A DNA stretch of 49,191 nt, taken from positions 1 to 49,191 of the forward strand of contig CBDCLY010000005.1 in the NCBI GenBank assembly GCA_965218715.1. The letters run 5' to 3'. This document shows, piece after piece, positions 18,013-27,393 of this stretch. The notes under the pieces are model-generated. The model was not told where the DNA came from, searched no databases, and was given only the letters and a program-made list of their open reading frames with translations. Source of the DNA: CBDCLY01 sp965218715 (GTDB lineage Bacteria > Bacteroidota > Bacteroidia > Flavobacteriales_E > Vicingaceae). Position 1 is the first letter of the stretch. The number at the start of each line of letters is the position of its first letter. The translations under genes and the position numbers were made by a program.

Positions 18013-19145
18013 CTTTCCTCCAATTTATTCCAATAGGATTGGTAAATATTTTCTGCAAGGTACTTGTTTTCGAATGCCCTTTTATTGGATGATGGTAGAA
18101 TGTTTTCAAGATCAAGAGTATCGAGCATGGAATAATCAATTTCGACTACCCTAGGGGTTTCATCATTCCTATACTTTTTAACTCCAATCATTTCTTTTGG
18201 ATACCAAATATCAAGTCCGCAGGCCAGATATTCAAAACAATTTATTTGGCGCATTGTAAATATAGTTTTGTGTTCTTCCTCGGTATATAGAAATTAACCC
18301 TACATCATGCTAATTTCAAAACATGTCTGGCAATTCTTTATAACTGACTAGATGGATAACTTTTTTTACTTCAATACAGAATTAGATCCTTATTGTAATA
18401 AATGGTTTGGGAAATTTGAGTAGTCTTTGCAATAACAGTTAATCTGAATCAGGAATTGATTGCTTAGCTGCAAGGAATTCAACTAACTCTTCAATGAATG
18501 TGTCGTCTTTGCACCTAATGAATAGCCTATGAAAACCAGCGAGAGGACCTTCCATTGCTTGGTTCCTTCATTCTAGTCTTGAGCAAAATTTTGGGGTGGA
18601 TAATTGGGCAAAACTCCCTGATGCTTTTCATTCTTTATGATCCCCTCATCTTCTAAAAATTTTTCTAATCTTGTTTCATTGGTTTGGCTAATGAATTCAA
18701 TTCTTGAGTAAAACTTCTTTTCAAGGCGATAAAATATTCGATGAACAAGACTAATGCTTTTATGCTCTTTTGGACTAACGTATTCGTGAAAATGAACCAT
18801 TATCCTTGCCCTTTTATTAAAAATTAATTTATAAACTAAAGCAGGAAAGGCTGAGATGGTTCCATAATATAAAACGTAATTGGGTTGGGTAATGACCAGT
18901 TGAATTAATGTGCCCACATTAAAACTAAGATAAGTCAACCATAAGTTAAGTTTACTATTCACTCTGCCCCTTCTTTTAATATCGACCGTAGGCGGAGTTT
19001 TCCAATTACTTTCAGAAGTAGATTTGGTAGAATTGACCAGAATTGAAGTAAAATTACCGCTTTTAGACATGAAATTAATCATGTTTTGAATTGGTGGATA
19101 TCCTTCAATTGGCAGGAAATGAATTAATGATGCCTTCAAAATCAT
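18009..19145 (-). pseudogene. glycosyltransferase (GT4-like), heavily frameshifted
   Basis: An ATG at 19145 (ATGA overlap with the upstream GT2) opens a 190-codon frame ending GVLPNYPPQNFAQD at 18573. The remaining conserved sequence continues in mixed frames across 18255-18572: SLVFIGYSLGAK, TFIEELVEFLAAKQSI, CYCKDYSNFP, HLVSYKELPDM, DVGLISIYRGRTQNYIYNAP. The last piece (18009-18254) contains FEYLACGLDIWYPKEMIG and ends KLEER. Removing one base from the A run at 18234-18237 joins NAPNKLF to EYLACGLDIW, a motif of this family. Several further indels are needed. The restored protein would be about 378 residues. The final segment still overlaps the CgeB-like gene by 4 bases, so the operon layout is preserved. 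Confidence 0.75.
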
Positions 19146-20086
19146 CTAAATTTATACATAACAATTCCCCTTAACCATAGCATAACAAAAGCCAATTTCC
19201 TCTTCACCGACAAATCATTAAGATGCAATTCTTCAAAAGAAATAGTAAAGGGCAATGTTAATTTCCTTAACTGATACGTATAAGCCAAGGCTTCAGTTTT
19301 AATAATGGATTTACATGCTTTAACTTCTGAGCTTGAAAGATTTTCATTGTATTCTAATTCCGATAGAAAACGCTTAAATAATGATAAGTTCAACTCCATT
19401 CTCCTTTCATCAGATTGTTTTGAAACGGATGGCTTATTAAATCGATTATAAATTGAAAAAACCCCTTGTACATATCCAAACTTAGCATTACGAAGGGCGG
19501 CCATGGTAAAGTATTCCCTATCCTGCCCAATTTTAGTGTCAGGGTTCCAGGCATTAATTTCATCCATTTCTTCGGCAATACTTCGTTTTAACAAATAGCT
19601 TAATGGCGGTTGCCAATTATTCTTCAATAATTCAATTAAATGATTCTCACTTTGCGACTCTTTTTTAAGCTCGGTTTTAATCAAATCATCGTCTAGATAG
19701 CTATCCAATTGCCAATCTGAATAAACGATGTCATAATCCTTGTGCTGCTTCAAAAAATTGGACTGAATTTCAAGCTTTTTGGGTAGGAGTACATCATCAC
19801 TATCCAACCATTGTATGAAAGCACCGGATGATTTTGAAAAACCGAAATTCCTCGCTTGATTTCCACCTTTTTTTGGATTTTTAAAAGGTTTCACAACAAG
19901 GGGATATTTCGCTTGAAATCCTTCTAAAATTTCCCAACTATTGTCGGTGGAATGATCGTCCACCACAATAATTTCTATATTAACGTCTTCCTTTTGGTTA
20001 ATGCATGATTGCAAGCACTGCATTAACCAGAAAGAATTGTTATAATTGGGTATTATTATAGAAATAAGATCACTTACTATTTTCAT
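19142..20086 (-). CDS. glycosyltransferase family 2
   Basis: A 314-residue GT-A enzyme with ISIIIPNYNNSFWLMQC, the motif VVDDHSTDNSWE, GGNQARNFGF and the metal-binding WLDSDD motif. It is cytoplasmic and acts in polysaccharide assembly. Its end overlaps the next gene by 4 bases. It is divergent from the sulfotransferase at 20138, with only about 50 bases between, so that gap may hold a promoter, although none is evident. Confidence 0.88.
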   Translation of the reverse strand: MKIVSDLISIIIPNYNNSFWLMQCLQSCINQKEDVNIEIIVVDDHSTDNSWEILEGFQAKYPLVVKPFKNPKKGGNQARNFGFSKSSGAFIQWLDSDDVLLPKKLEIQSNFLKQHKDYDIVYSDWQLDSYLDDDLIKTELKKESQSENHLIELLKNNWQPPLSYLLKRSIAEEMDEINAWNPDTKIGQDREYFTMAALRNAKFGYVQGVFSIYNRFNKPSVSKQSDERRMELNLSLFKRFLSELEYNENLSSSEVKACKSIIKTEALAYTYQLRKLTLPFTISFEELHLNDLSVKRKLAFVMLWLRGIVMYKFR

Positions 20087-20137
20087 AATTCTTATTCAGC
20101 AAAATAAGTTATTGTAATTAACATTAAGCTTTTAAAA

Positions 20138-21028
20138 TTGAAAAAAAACAAACCAAATTTAATCGTTGTTGGAGCCCAAAAAGCAGGAACGACAAGTTTT
20201 TTTGACAAGCTTTCGAGCTATCGGGAATTTTATTTGCCAAAAAAAGAAATCAAATACTTTCATCGAGACGAATTCTACAATTTAGGGGAGGATTGGTATT
20301 TGGAACATTTTGCCAACTATTCTGGGCAACGCTATATTGGGGATTTTACTCCAGATTACATGGCCTACTCTTGGACTGCAGAGCGCATGTTTAAAATGTT
20401 AGGAAAAGAAGTTAAACTAATTTTTGTGTTAAGGGACCCAATACAACGTTCATTCTCACAATTTAATTTTCATAAAATGTATGAGGTTGAAAATAGAGAC
20501 AACTTCATCGAGGTGATTGAAAAAGAAGAAATAGATCTTAAGCAATCAAGTTTTAACTCTTGGCATGATCCAGAAAATTATATCAGTAGAAGTCTTTATT
20601 TTCTTCAAGTTGAGCGTTTTCTTAAGTACTTCGAAAAATCACAAATTCACATTATTATATTCGAGGAGTTATTTATTAAAAAAGAGGCGAAAGCGCTTAA
20701 GGACTTAGAAAAATTTTTAGAAATGGATTTACCTGGTTTTTTTGATCAAAACCAGCACAGCAACCCTAGCCAAATCCCTACAAAAAATCTAGCTTCAAAA
20801 TCACTTTCATTTCTTAGAAATAAAGCTAAGTTTCTAATTCAACTTTTAAAGTGGATTTTTCCAAATAAAGCTTTCCAGAAGATAAAAGGAATAATACTAG
20901 ACCGCTCTTATGATAAACCTTTAAAAATAGAAAAGGAAGAAAAGAAAAGGCTAACAGAAAAATACTTTAGAGAGGACATTTCCAAATTAGAAAACTTCAT
21001 CGGAAGAAAAATAGAGGACTGGTCTTAA
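20138..21028 (+). CDS. sulfotransferase (PAPS-dependent)
   Basis: The 296-residue protein has the 5'-phosphosulfate binding loop VVGAQKAGTTSF (residues 11-21, with AQKAGTTS at 13-20) and the 3'-phosphate binding motif VLRDPIQRSFSQF (97-109). Both are hallmarks of the Sulfotransfer_1/heparan-sulfotransferase-like family, which moves sulfate from PAPS to a sugar hydroxyl or amine. The start is a TTG at 20138; there is no ATG upstream in frame, and the first strand NLIVVGAQ needs this start. It is the only gene of the 7852-30560 block on the plus strand and ends 4 bases from the convergent GT4. Confidence 0.88.
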   Translation: MKKNKPNLIVVGAQKAGTTSFFDKLSSYREFYLPKKEIKYFHRDEFYNLGEDWYLEHFANYSGQRYIGDFTPDYMAYSWTAERMFKMLGKEVKLIFVLRDPIQRSFSQFNFHKMYEVENRDNFIEVIEKEEIDLKQSSFNSWHDPENYISRSLYFLQVERFLKYFEKSQIHIIIFEELFIKKEAKALKDLEKFLEMDLPGFFDQNQHSNPSQIPTKNLASKSLSFLRNKAKFLIQLLKWIFPNKAFQKIKGIILDRSYDKPLKIEKEEKKRLTEKYFREDISKLENFIGRKIEDWS

Positions 21029-21032
21029 ATGA

Positions 21033-22181
21033 CTAAGCAGATTCAATTGCAGCAATTATTTTTTTTGCCATCAAGTCTAAATTGTATTTATGATTAAAGT
21101 TTAACAATGCCGCACTTTTTATCGACTCTCTTTTTTCATTATTCTCCCACAAATCAAACATTGCCTCGCCAAGGGCATTTGTGTCCTTCTCTTTAACCAA
21201 TAGACCGTTTACATTATTTTCAATAATTTCTGGAATTCCAGCGTGATAAGTAGAAATTACTGGCAAGCCAGATCCCATTGCTTCTAGAATAGCGTTTGGA
21301 AACCCTTCAGAATTTCCCAGGTAGTCTATTCTACTATTTAAAATAAAAACATCTGACATGCTCAACTGCCTTAATAAATCAGAATGCCCCTGTGAACCAA
21401 AAAATTTAACCTCATCCTCTAACTTCAATTTCTTTACTAAGCTAACTGATTTATCATAATCTTCTCCATCTCCAATAATTTTGAGTTTAGCCTTTCCTCC
21501 ATTTTTTAAGAATAGATGATAGGCTTCAATTAAATCTGGAACGCCCTTTTTTTCTGTAACACGACCTGCATGAATAAATGTAAAATCCCTTTGTTTCTCC
21601 TCTGATTTGCTCGCGGCTATTTTACTTCCATCTATCCCATAATGGACACAAACTGCTTTCGAAGAATCCAGTCCAAAAGCTTCGAGCCGTTTAATCATCA
21701 TCTCTGCACAGCAAATGAATTTTTTTCCAAAAGAAAATAAACGAGGAAGCCTTTTAGTATACTCTTTTAAGTTCAAAAGTCTAGAGGCGTCATAGCCATG
21801 AAATGAGGCCAGAAGCTTCACACCTGTTTTTTCAGCTATAGGCAGAATTTTTAAGGCACTATTGCCAAAATGAACATGAACTATTTCAATGTTTTGCTCA
21901 TCGATTAAGTTCTCAATCTTATTTTCCGCTGAAGGGGGCAAAAGAAAACGAGAACCATGAATTCTAACTTTAATTGAATGAGAAATTTTATCTAAAAGTC
22001 CAATTGGTAAATCATTTACAACAACAACTTTTACCTCCCTAGGCAAAGGGAAATTAATTTCATTCTTTCGCCGATGCGTAAGTAAAACCACCTCAAACCT
22101 ATTACATAAAGCCAAAACTTGGTTGTAAACAAAAGTTTCTGAAAGTTCAAACAAGGTATGGTGGTAAATCAGAACTTTCAA
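21033..22181 (-). CDS. glycosyltransferase family 4 (WcaL/AmsK-like)
   Basis: The 382-residue GT-B enzyme opens MKVLIYHHTLFELSETFV, where SETF is the feature shared with colanic-acid WcaL-type enzymes. It has HVHFGNSALKILPIAEKTG, FIHAGRVTEKKGVPDLIEA and the EX7E motif EGFPNAILEAMGSGLP. It would add a sugar to the growing repeat unit. It overlaps the upstream methyltransferase gene by 4 bases. Confidence 0.88.
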   Translation of the reverse strand: MKVLIYHHTLFELSETFVYNQVLALCNRFEVVLLTHRRKNEINFPLPREVKVVVVNDLPIGLLDKISHSIKVRIHGSRFLLPPSAENKIENLIDEQNIEIVHVHFGNSALKILPIAEKTGVKLLASFHGYDASRLLNLKEYTKRLPRLFSFGKKFICCAEMMIKRLEAFGLDSSKAVCVHYGIDGSKIAASKSEEKQRDFTFIHAGRVTEKKGVPDLIEAYHLFLKNGGKAKLKIIGDGEDYDKSVSLVKKLKLEDEVKFFGSQGHSDLLRQLSMSDVFILNSRIDYLGNSEGFPNAILEAMGSGLPVISTYHAGIPEIIENNVNGLLVKEKDTNALGEAMFDLWENNEKRESIKSAALLNFNHKYNLDLMAKKIIAAIESA

Positions 22182-22915
22182 TTGTCTCTTCTTTTTAATA
22201 AACCTGTTAATCCAGTAATCATAACTCCTTCACTTAAATTTTCCGGAATTACATCCCTCTTATACAGCCATTTTATTACTGGCAGTCCCATGTACCTTAA
22301 CAGGGCGGCAGGCTTACTTGCACCAAGATGACGATTCAACCACAAACCTAACATAACGGCTAAACTAGCATCGTAGCCACCTAAAGGTTTTAATTGTTCG
22401 ATAATAAAGCCTGTTTCAATAAACTTTTTTTCCAATGCAAATGGAGTGTACCTATAATGATCATGAGGAACCTCATGCAATGGCCAAAGAAATGGGACGG
22501 TAAAGAATAATATTCCTTCAGGTTTTCAAGACACGAAAACATTCATTTATTACAAGCTCAGGCTGATGGCAATGTTCTAGCACTTCAGTCAGTAAAATAC
22601 AATCAAAACTTGCGTCTGCTAAAGGCATTTTAACTCCATCCCAAACATGGTCTGGCTGTACTTCTTTATCATAAATTATAGCGCCCTCAATGTCTAAACC
22701 GGTATAAGTTTCTACTGCGGTTTCTTTTAAAATGTATTCACGGTAAGGCATTTTTCCGCATCCGACATCGAGTAGATTACCATTAAGCCTTGGAAGGGCC
22801 TCAATTATTGCTTTAAAAATTGATGACCGAACTACATAACGATCTAAATTTCTTACGCTTAGTTTAATTTCCCCAAAAAGGGTTTTTTTATTTTTTGATG
22901 GGTTTTAGTATCCAT
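22178..22915 (-). pseudogene. class I SAM-dependent methyltransferase (frameshifted)
   Basis: Joining the frames gives a methyltransferase with motif I LLDVGCGKMPYREY, the post-I acidic stretch TGLDIEGA, CILLTEVLEHCHQPE (motif IV region) and FTVPFLWPLHEVPHDHYRYT, typical of Methyltransf_11 enzymes in glycan clusters. One +1 break lies at the four-T run 22523-22526; deleting one base joins FRVLK to PEGILFFTVPF. Upstream, VRNLDRYVVRSSIFK is readable to about 22890 in the same frame as motif I; the best start, the ATG at 22915 inside the GT2 gene end, needs one more shift. The longest intact pieces are 22518-22751 and 22178-22480. It probably methylates a sugar or the glycan terminus. Confidence 0.75.
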
Positions 22916-23805
22916 TTTATTGGCGAAAATAATTTATACCATTTCCGGTGCAACGAAGTTAAGTAATAGTAATAAACACCTTTGAAAAAAGTTCCTTTCA
23001 AATTATTGATTTCGTAACGTAAAAAGTTTTCAAAATGGAATGCTGCTTTTTTAAGAAATGCTCCTCGATCTTGCTTTGAAAAAAAATTAGAGAAAGCAAT
23101 CAGCGCTTTTGCTGTTTGAAATTCTAGAACATGCTGTCTTTTTAAGCTCCATACTCCGCCGGGATGCATGCGATAGTTTGCCATTGTTTTAGGCAGCAGT
23201 TGAATGGGGCCTGTTTTTGCCGCTTTTAGAAATATTGGCCAATCTCCCATTGGACAATGTCTAAGTAGATTAAACAAATCATCATCCAAAATGTCTGCTT
23301 TAAATATTGCTGAAACAGGATGAATAATGTTTTTTGCTTGTAAATATTCAAATGAAATTATGCTAGGATCATTTTGATTAGTAAGCAATTGAAGCTCATC
23401 GTCCTTCATCCTATTGACTGGATGAAAACAAAGTGAAAATTTTTCATTTTTTGTAAGAAATTGCATTTGCTCTTGCAATTTATTTTTATCAGTCCAGTAA
23501 TCATCCCCTTCGCAAATTGCAATGTATTTTCCCTTTGCTAATGAAAGTGTTGAGATGAAGTTTTCCATCATCCCTAAATTTTCTTTATGGTTAATTACCC
23601 GAATTGAAATTTGAGCCGGGCAATTTGATACTGCTGCAGCTATGACTTTATCGGTTTGATCGGCAGAAGCGTCATTAGCAATAATAAACTCGAACCTAAA
23701 CTCCGTTTCTTGCATAAGGATGCCTTTGATGGCCTCCTTAATAAACTCCTCATGATTATAGGTAATCATGCAAACACTTAAGATAAAAGATTCCTCCTTA
23801 ATCAT
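22888..23805 (-). CDS. glycosyltransferase family 2
   Basis: A 305-residue GT-A enzyme with LSVCMITYNHEEFIKEAI, the acidic motif IIANDASADQTDKV and AICEGDDYWTDKNKLQ, where EGDDYW provides the metal-binding aspartates. It belongs to the polysaccharide glycosyltransferase group; the donor is unknown. It overlaps the acetyltransferase gene upstream by 8 bases. The C-terminus (IKWILKPIKK) is basic and hydrophobic and may touch the membrane. Confidence 0.9.
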   Translation of the reverse strand: MIKEESFILSVCMITYNHEEFIKEAIKGILMQETEFRFEFIIANDASADQTDKVIAAAVSNCPAQISIRVINHKENLGMMENFISTLSLAKGKYIAICEGDDYWTDKNKLQEQMQFLTKNEKFSLCFHPVNRMKDDELQLLTNQNDPSIISFEYLQAKNIIHPVSAIFKADILDDDLFNLLRHCPMGDWPIFLKAAKTGPIQLLPKTMANYRMHPGGVWSLKRQHVLEFQTAKALIAFSNFFSKQDRGAFLKKAAFHFENFLRYEINNLKGTFFKGVYYYYLTSLHRKWYKLFSPIKWILKPIKK

Positions 23806-24436
23806 TTAACTTTTTTCTAAAGCTAGCTGGGACGCCAGCATACATAGTATTTGAAGGAACATTTTTTCTTACCACTGCTCCTGCCCCAATGATAGAATTA
23901 TCACCTACAATAACATTTGGAAGAATAATTGCGCCTGCTCCAATTTGGCAATAATTTCCGATGGAACAGTTTCCTAATAACTTTGCCCCTGGAGATAACT
24001 CTACATAGTCACCAATTTTAACATCATGGGTAATGCATACTTGATAATAAATGAGGCAGCTATTCCCAATTTTTGTTCTATTTGAAACAATGGCGCCTGG
24101 TAGAATACAAGTGCCCTTTCCTATAAGAACTTCTTCCTCACCAATTATAGCATGTTTGCTTATGGCTGAAGCAATTTTTCCACCCTGTTGTATGCTAATG
24201 GCTTCCATTTTTTCTCTAACCTCGGGGTTGCCAAGCCCTAAAACGAAGTCGTTTTGATTTTTTTCAAAATGCTTTCCTAATTCTTCTTTTGTTTTAAGCA
24301 CTGGGTATTGATTAAATAAACTCCTTTGATCTGAGTACTTTTCTTCTTCAAAAAAGAAAATTTCCTCTGAATTAAATTGTTCTTTTATAACAGTAAGTAA
24401 CTCAACTGCAAACCCTCCTGCTCCAACAATGATCAT
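23798..24436 (-). CDS. sugar O-/N-acetyltransferase, NeuD/PglD type
   Basis: The 212-residue protein has an N-terminal dinucleotide-binding-like subdomain (MIIVGAGGFAVELL) and a C-terminal left-handed beta helix made of hexapeptide repeats (for example IGEEEVLIGKGTCILPGAIV, IGNYCQIGAGAIILP). It closes with the acetyl-CoA site region NTMYAGVPAS. This architecture is that of NeuD and PglD, which acetylate sialic acid or UDP-4-amino sugars. With the aminotransferase just upstream (4-base overlap) it probably acetylates the amino sugar made by that enzyme, as PglE/PglD do; this pairing is inference. Confidence 0.88.
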   Translation of the reverse strand: MIIVGAGGFAVELLTVIKEQFNSEEIFFFEEEKYSDQRSLFNQYPVLKTKEELGKHFEKNQNDFVLGLGNPEVREKMEAISIQQGGKIASAISKHAIIGEEEVLIGKGTCILPGAIVSNRTKIGNSCLIYYQVCITHDVKIGDYVELSPGAKLLGNCSIGNYCQIGAGAIILPNVIVGDNSIIGAGAVVRKNVPSNTMYAGVPASFRKKLND

Positions 24437-25506
24437 ATGCTATTATTGATGATTTGAATGATTCTCATTTGGTCAGAGTTGCTTAAGCCATAGTAAAGTG
24501 GCAGACACATTACTCTTGCGGAGACACTTTCTGCTATGGGCATTTTTTGAGGATTCAGAAAATCAAGAGTATTTAAGGCAGGATAGAAGTAACGACGAGG
24601 TTGCACTTCCTGTTGGTTAAGTTCTTTCTCGACATGAAGTAATTCTTCTTCAGAATTAAAAAGAATGGGATAGTAGGCAAAGTTCCTTTTTGTTCCCGCT
24701 CTAAATTCTATCCCTTTAAGCTTTTCGAAATTTAAATTTTCATCGTAAGTGAGGCTTAATGTCTTTCTTTCCTCCACTATTTCACTAAAATAAGGCCAAA
24801 TTGCAAGTCCCATTGCTGCTTGCAATTCGCTCATTTTCGCATTAATTCCTAAACCATGAAAACTCAACTTACCATTGTGCCCAAAGTTGTGATGGTAAAA
24901 CAATTGATCATTGAGGTTTTGTGAATTGCAAAATAGCCCACCACCTTCGCCAGTGTGAAAAACCTTTGTTGCATGAAAGCTACAGGTACTAATGTCTCCA
25001 AATTTAAATATTGAAGAACCTTGATACTCCACCCCAAAACAATGAGCAGCATCATAAATTACTTTTAATTGATGTTTTTTGGCGATGGCCTCAATGGCTT
25101 TCACATCACAGGGGTTTCCAAAAACATGAGTTGCCATAATGGCACAAGTTTTTTCAGTAATTACTTCTTCAATTTTTTCTGGGTCCATGCACAAACCATC
25201 AGATTCTATGTCAACAAACACGGGTGTGCAATTCTCCCACTTTATAGAAGATGCAGTGGCAACATAGCTAAAAGGGGTAGTGATAATTTCTCCTTTTAAT
25301 CCAAGGGTTTTTATTGCGATTTGTAAAGGGAGAGTACCATTGGTAGTAAGAAACATGTAATTAAGCCCATATTCAGACTTCATCTTTTCTTCTAAACGAT
25401 TAACAAGTGCCCCTCTATTTGTAATCCATTGCTTGTTCCATGGCTCTTCAAGAATTTTGGAGTATTCATTTAGTGGTGGAAGGAAAGTTTTTGTAACTGG
25501 AATCAC
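24433..25506 (-). CDS. DegT/DnrJ/EryC1/StrS sugar aminotransferase
   Basis: The 357-residue PLP enzyme starts at a GTG (VIPVTKTFLPPLNEY, the standard family opening). It has LTTNGTLPLQIAIKTL, the cofactor-binding aspartate in VIYDAAHCFG (Asp152) and the Schiff-base lysine in FHATKVFHTGEGGG (Lys181). The family transfers amino groups to nucleotide-keto sugars. Its start codon directly abuts the stop of the upstream sulfotransferase. Together with the acetyltransferase downstream it suggests an N-acetylated amino sugar in the polymer. Confidence 0.92.
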   Translation of the reverse strand: MIPVTKTFLPPLNEYSKILEEPWNKQWITNRGALVNRLEEKMKSEYGLNYMFLTTNGTLPLQIAIKTLGLKGEIITTPFSYVATASSIKWENCTPVFVDIESDGLCMDPEKIEEVITEKTCAIMATHVFGNPCDVKAIEAIAKKHQLKVIYDAAHCFGVEYQGSSIFKFGDISTCSFHATKVFHTGEGGGLFCNSQNLNDQLFYHHNFGHNGKLSFHGLGINAKMSELQAAMGLAIWPYFSEIVEERKTLSLTYDENLNFEKLKGIEFRAGTKRNFAYYPILFNSEEELLHVEKELNQQEVQPRRYFYPALNTLDFLNPQKMPIAESVSARVMCLPLYYGLSNSDQMRIIQIINNSI

Positions 25507-26167
25507 TTAATTGGACTTATTTGAGTGCACTTCAAAATTTTCAGAGACCTCTAAGTTAAAAAAATCACCCAATTTTATCCATTTTTTTGGGTCTTCTAAA
25601 TTACAATGAAAAAGCCTTTCCTTTCCATAAGTATTAAAAAACTCAAGCACTTCTCCCATTATGTAGATTGTACTTTTTGAGGTAATGTTCTTTTTTCCCA
25701 TCAAGACTTAGCAGGTTGTCTACTGGAAAAATGTCAGTTTTTAGAATCCCATTTTTTCTTTTGTATTCCTCAAATTCAATCTCTCTGCCATAAATTTTAC
25801 AATGAATTTGGGTATTCCCAAGTGTCATCCCTTCTGAATGGCTTAACATGGAGTTGAACCATTTATCTTGATCTCGTGTAATGAGAATAAACTTGGCATT
25901 AGGAAATCTAAAAAACAGATACTTATAAAAATCTGTTGCCCACCATGGGTCATCTTCAAATACTTGGTGATTTTTAAAATCCTTTGACTTAAAAATTTTC
26001 TCATAATCCCCGCAATACCATGACTGAGTCCAGTTGTTATCTCGGGTGAACTTGTAGCCAGCAACATTAAATTTAAATTTCCTAAAAAAGTCACCTACTG
26101 AAGTGGTTCCGTTTCTCTGCAAGGAAATGCAAAAAATCAGTTTTCGCTGGTTGTTTAGATTAAACAT
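25507..26167 (-). pseudogene. sulfotransferase family protein, one frameshift
   Basis: The N-terminal part (from 26167) has LIFCISLQRNGTTSVGDF, a PAPS-binding loop with GTTS, and AKFILITRDQDKWFNSM, the 3'-phosphate motif. The frame breaks at the three-C run 25655-25657; removing one base joins KYNLHNG to EVLEFFNTYGKERLFH and continues to HSNKSN, giving about 219 residues. The family sulfates small molecules or glycans. It is distinct from the sulfotransferase at 20138, having a different spacing and no heparan-type motif, and resembles the Sulfotransfer_4-like group. It sits 20 bases before the ABC ATPase gene end. Confidence 0.8.
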
Positions 26168-26187
26168 ATTCTTGTGTCCAATTAAAG

Positions 26188-27373
26188 TCAGGCTTTTAAA
26201 AATCCCTTGGTTTTACCCATCCAAGATCCTAATTTTTGAGCATCTAGTATTACTTGAAAACTCAAGCAGTCATTTTCGAGGAACACAACTCTTTTATTTT
26301 GACTAATTAAGCAATCAACATAGAAAGTGCCCTCATTGAAAAAATTAGGGGGAATGGATACTTTTACTTCAACCGATTTTAAGTCTTTACTGATTACTTC
26401 ATCTTTGGATAAAACAAAGAGGTAATTTCCCTCCTCATCTTTAAATCGAAAAACAACACCATAAGCTTCTGAATTTTTTGGATTTAAGACAATTTTATAA
26501 TCAATCTGATCTGAACGTTTAAAGGCTTCGGTAACCCTTCCATTGCTTTCTTCGATACTAAATTTATCTATAGAAAGTGATTCATTGTTTTTAAATATCT
26601 GTTGATCAAAATAATGAACTAAGCCTTCCTTACTGTTCATGTTTTGCTTTAGGTACTTTCCTACAGCAATGTCAGTTTCGCCAATAAATGAAATTTCACC
26701 CTTATCTAAAAGGATTGATTTGGTGCAAAAACTTTTAACTGCAGCCATGTTATGGCTAACAAAGAGAACAGTTCTACCTTGACTAGCAACATCCTTCATT
26801 TTACCCAAACACCTCTTTTGGAATTCTGCGTCACCAACCGCTAAAACCTCATCAATAACAAGAATTTCAGGTTCTAAATGAGCCGCAACAGAAAAGGCTA
26901 AACGGACATACATTCCGCTGCTGTAATGTTTTACTGGAGTATCAATAAATTTAGATACGCCAGAGAAAGAAACAATTTCATCAAACTTTAATTTTATTTC
27001 TTTTCTGCTCATCCCCAAAATGGCACCATTTAAGAAGATATTTTCTCTTCCTGTTAACTCGGGATGAAAACCAGTACCAACTTCCAATAAAGAAGCCACG
27101 CGTCCTCTAATTTTAATTTGACCATCTGTTGGGTAGGTAATTCTGGAAAGCACTTTTAACAGTGTGCTTTTACCTGCTCCGTTTTTTCCAATTATTCCAA
27201 GGACTTCGCCCTCGTTGACTGAAAAATTAATATCCTTTAAGGCATAAAAGAAATCTTTTTTAATTTTTTCCCCTAGTTTCATTGCCTTAAAAGAATCTGT
27301 TATAGAACTTTTCGCAATTTTTTCCTATTTGATACCTTTTACTTATGCCTGTTACTTCTATGACCTTTTTCAT
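26188..27373 (-). CDS. polysaccharide ABC exporter ATPase, Wzt type (apparent frameshift near the N-terminus)
   Basis: The ABC domain has Walker A GIIGKNGAGKSTLL, the signature HYSSGMYVRLAF, Walker B PEILVIDEVLAVGD and the switch histidine VLFVSHN. A C-terminal domain of about 130 residues follows, with a beta-sandwich-like composition (KVSIPPNFFNEGTFYVDC), as in Wzt proteins that recognise the glycan end. An ATG at 27373 gives MKKVIEVTGISKRYQIGK, the usual N-terminus, but the six-T run 27318-27323 shifts the frame; dropping one base joins it to IAKSSITDSFKAMKLGEK. The uninterrupted frame starts at 27282. Restored length is about 394 residues. It pairs with the permease downstream of its promoter side. 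Confidence 0.9.
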
Positions 27374-27393
27374 TGAATCGGAATTAAACTATA

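Noticed and set aside
27318..27323. Programmed frameshift in Wzt
   Set aside because: There is no recognisable shifting element or downstream structure, and the same type of +1 break appears in unrelated genes, which favours sequence error.
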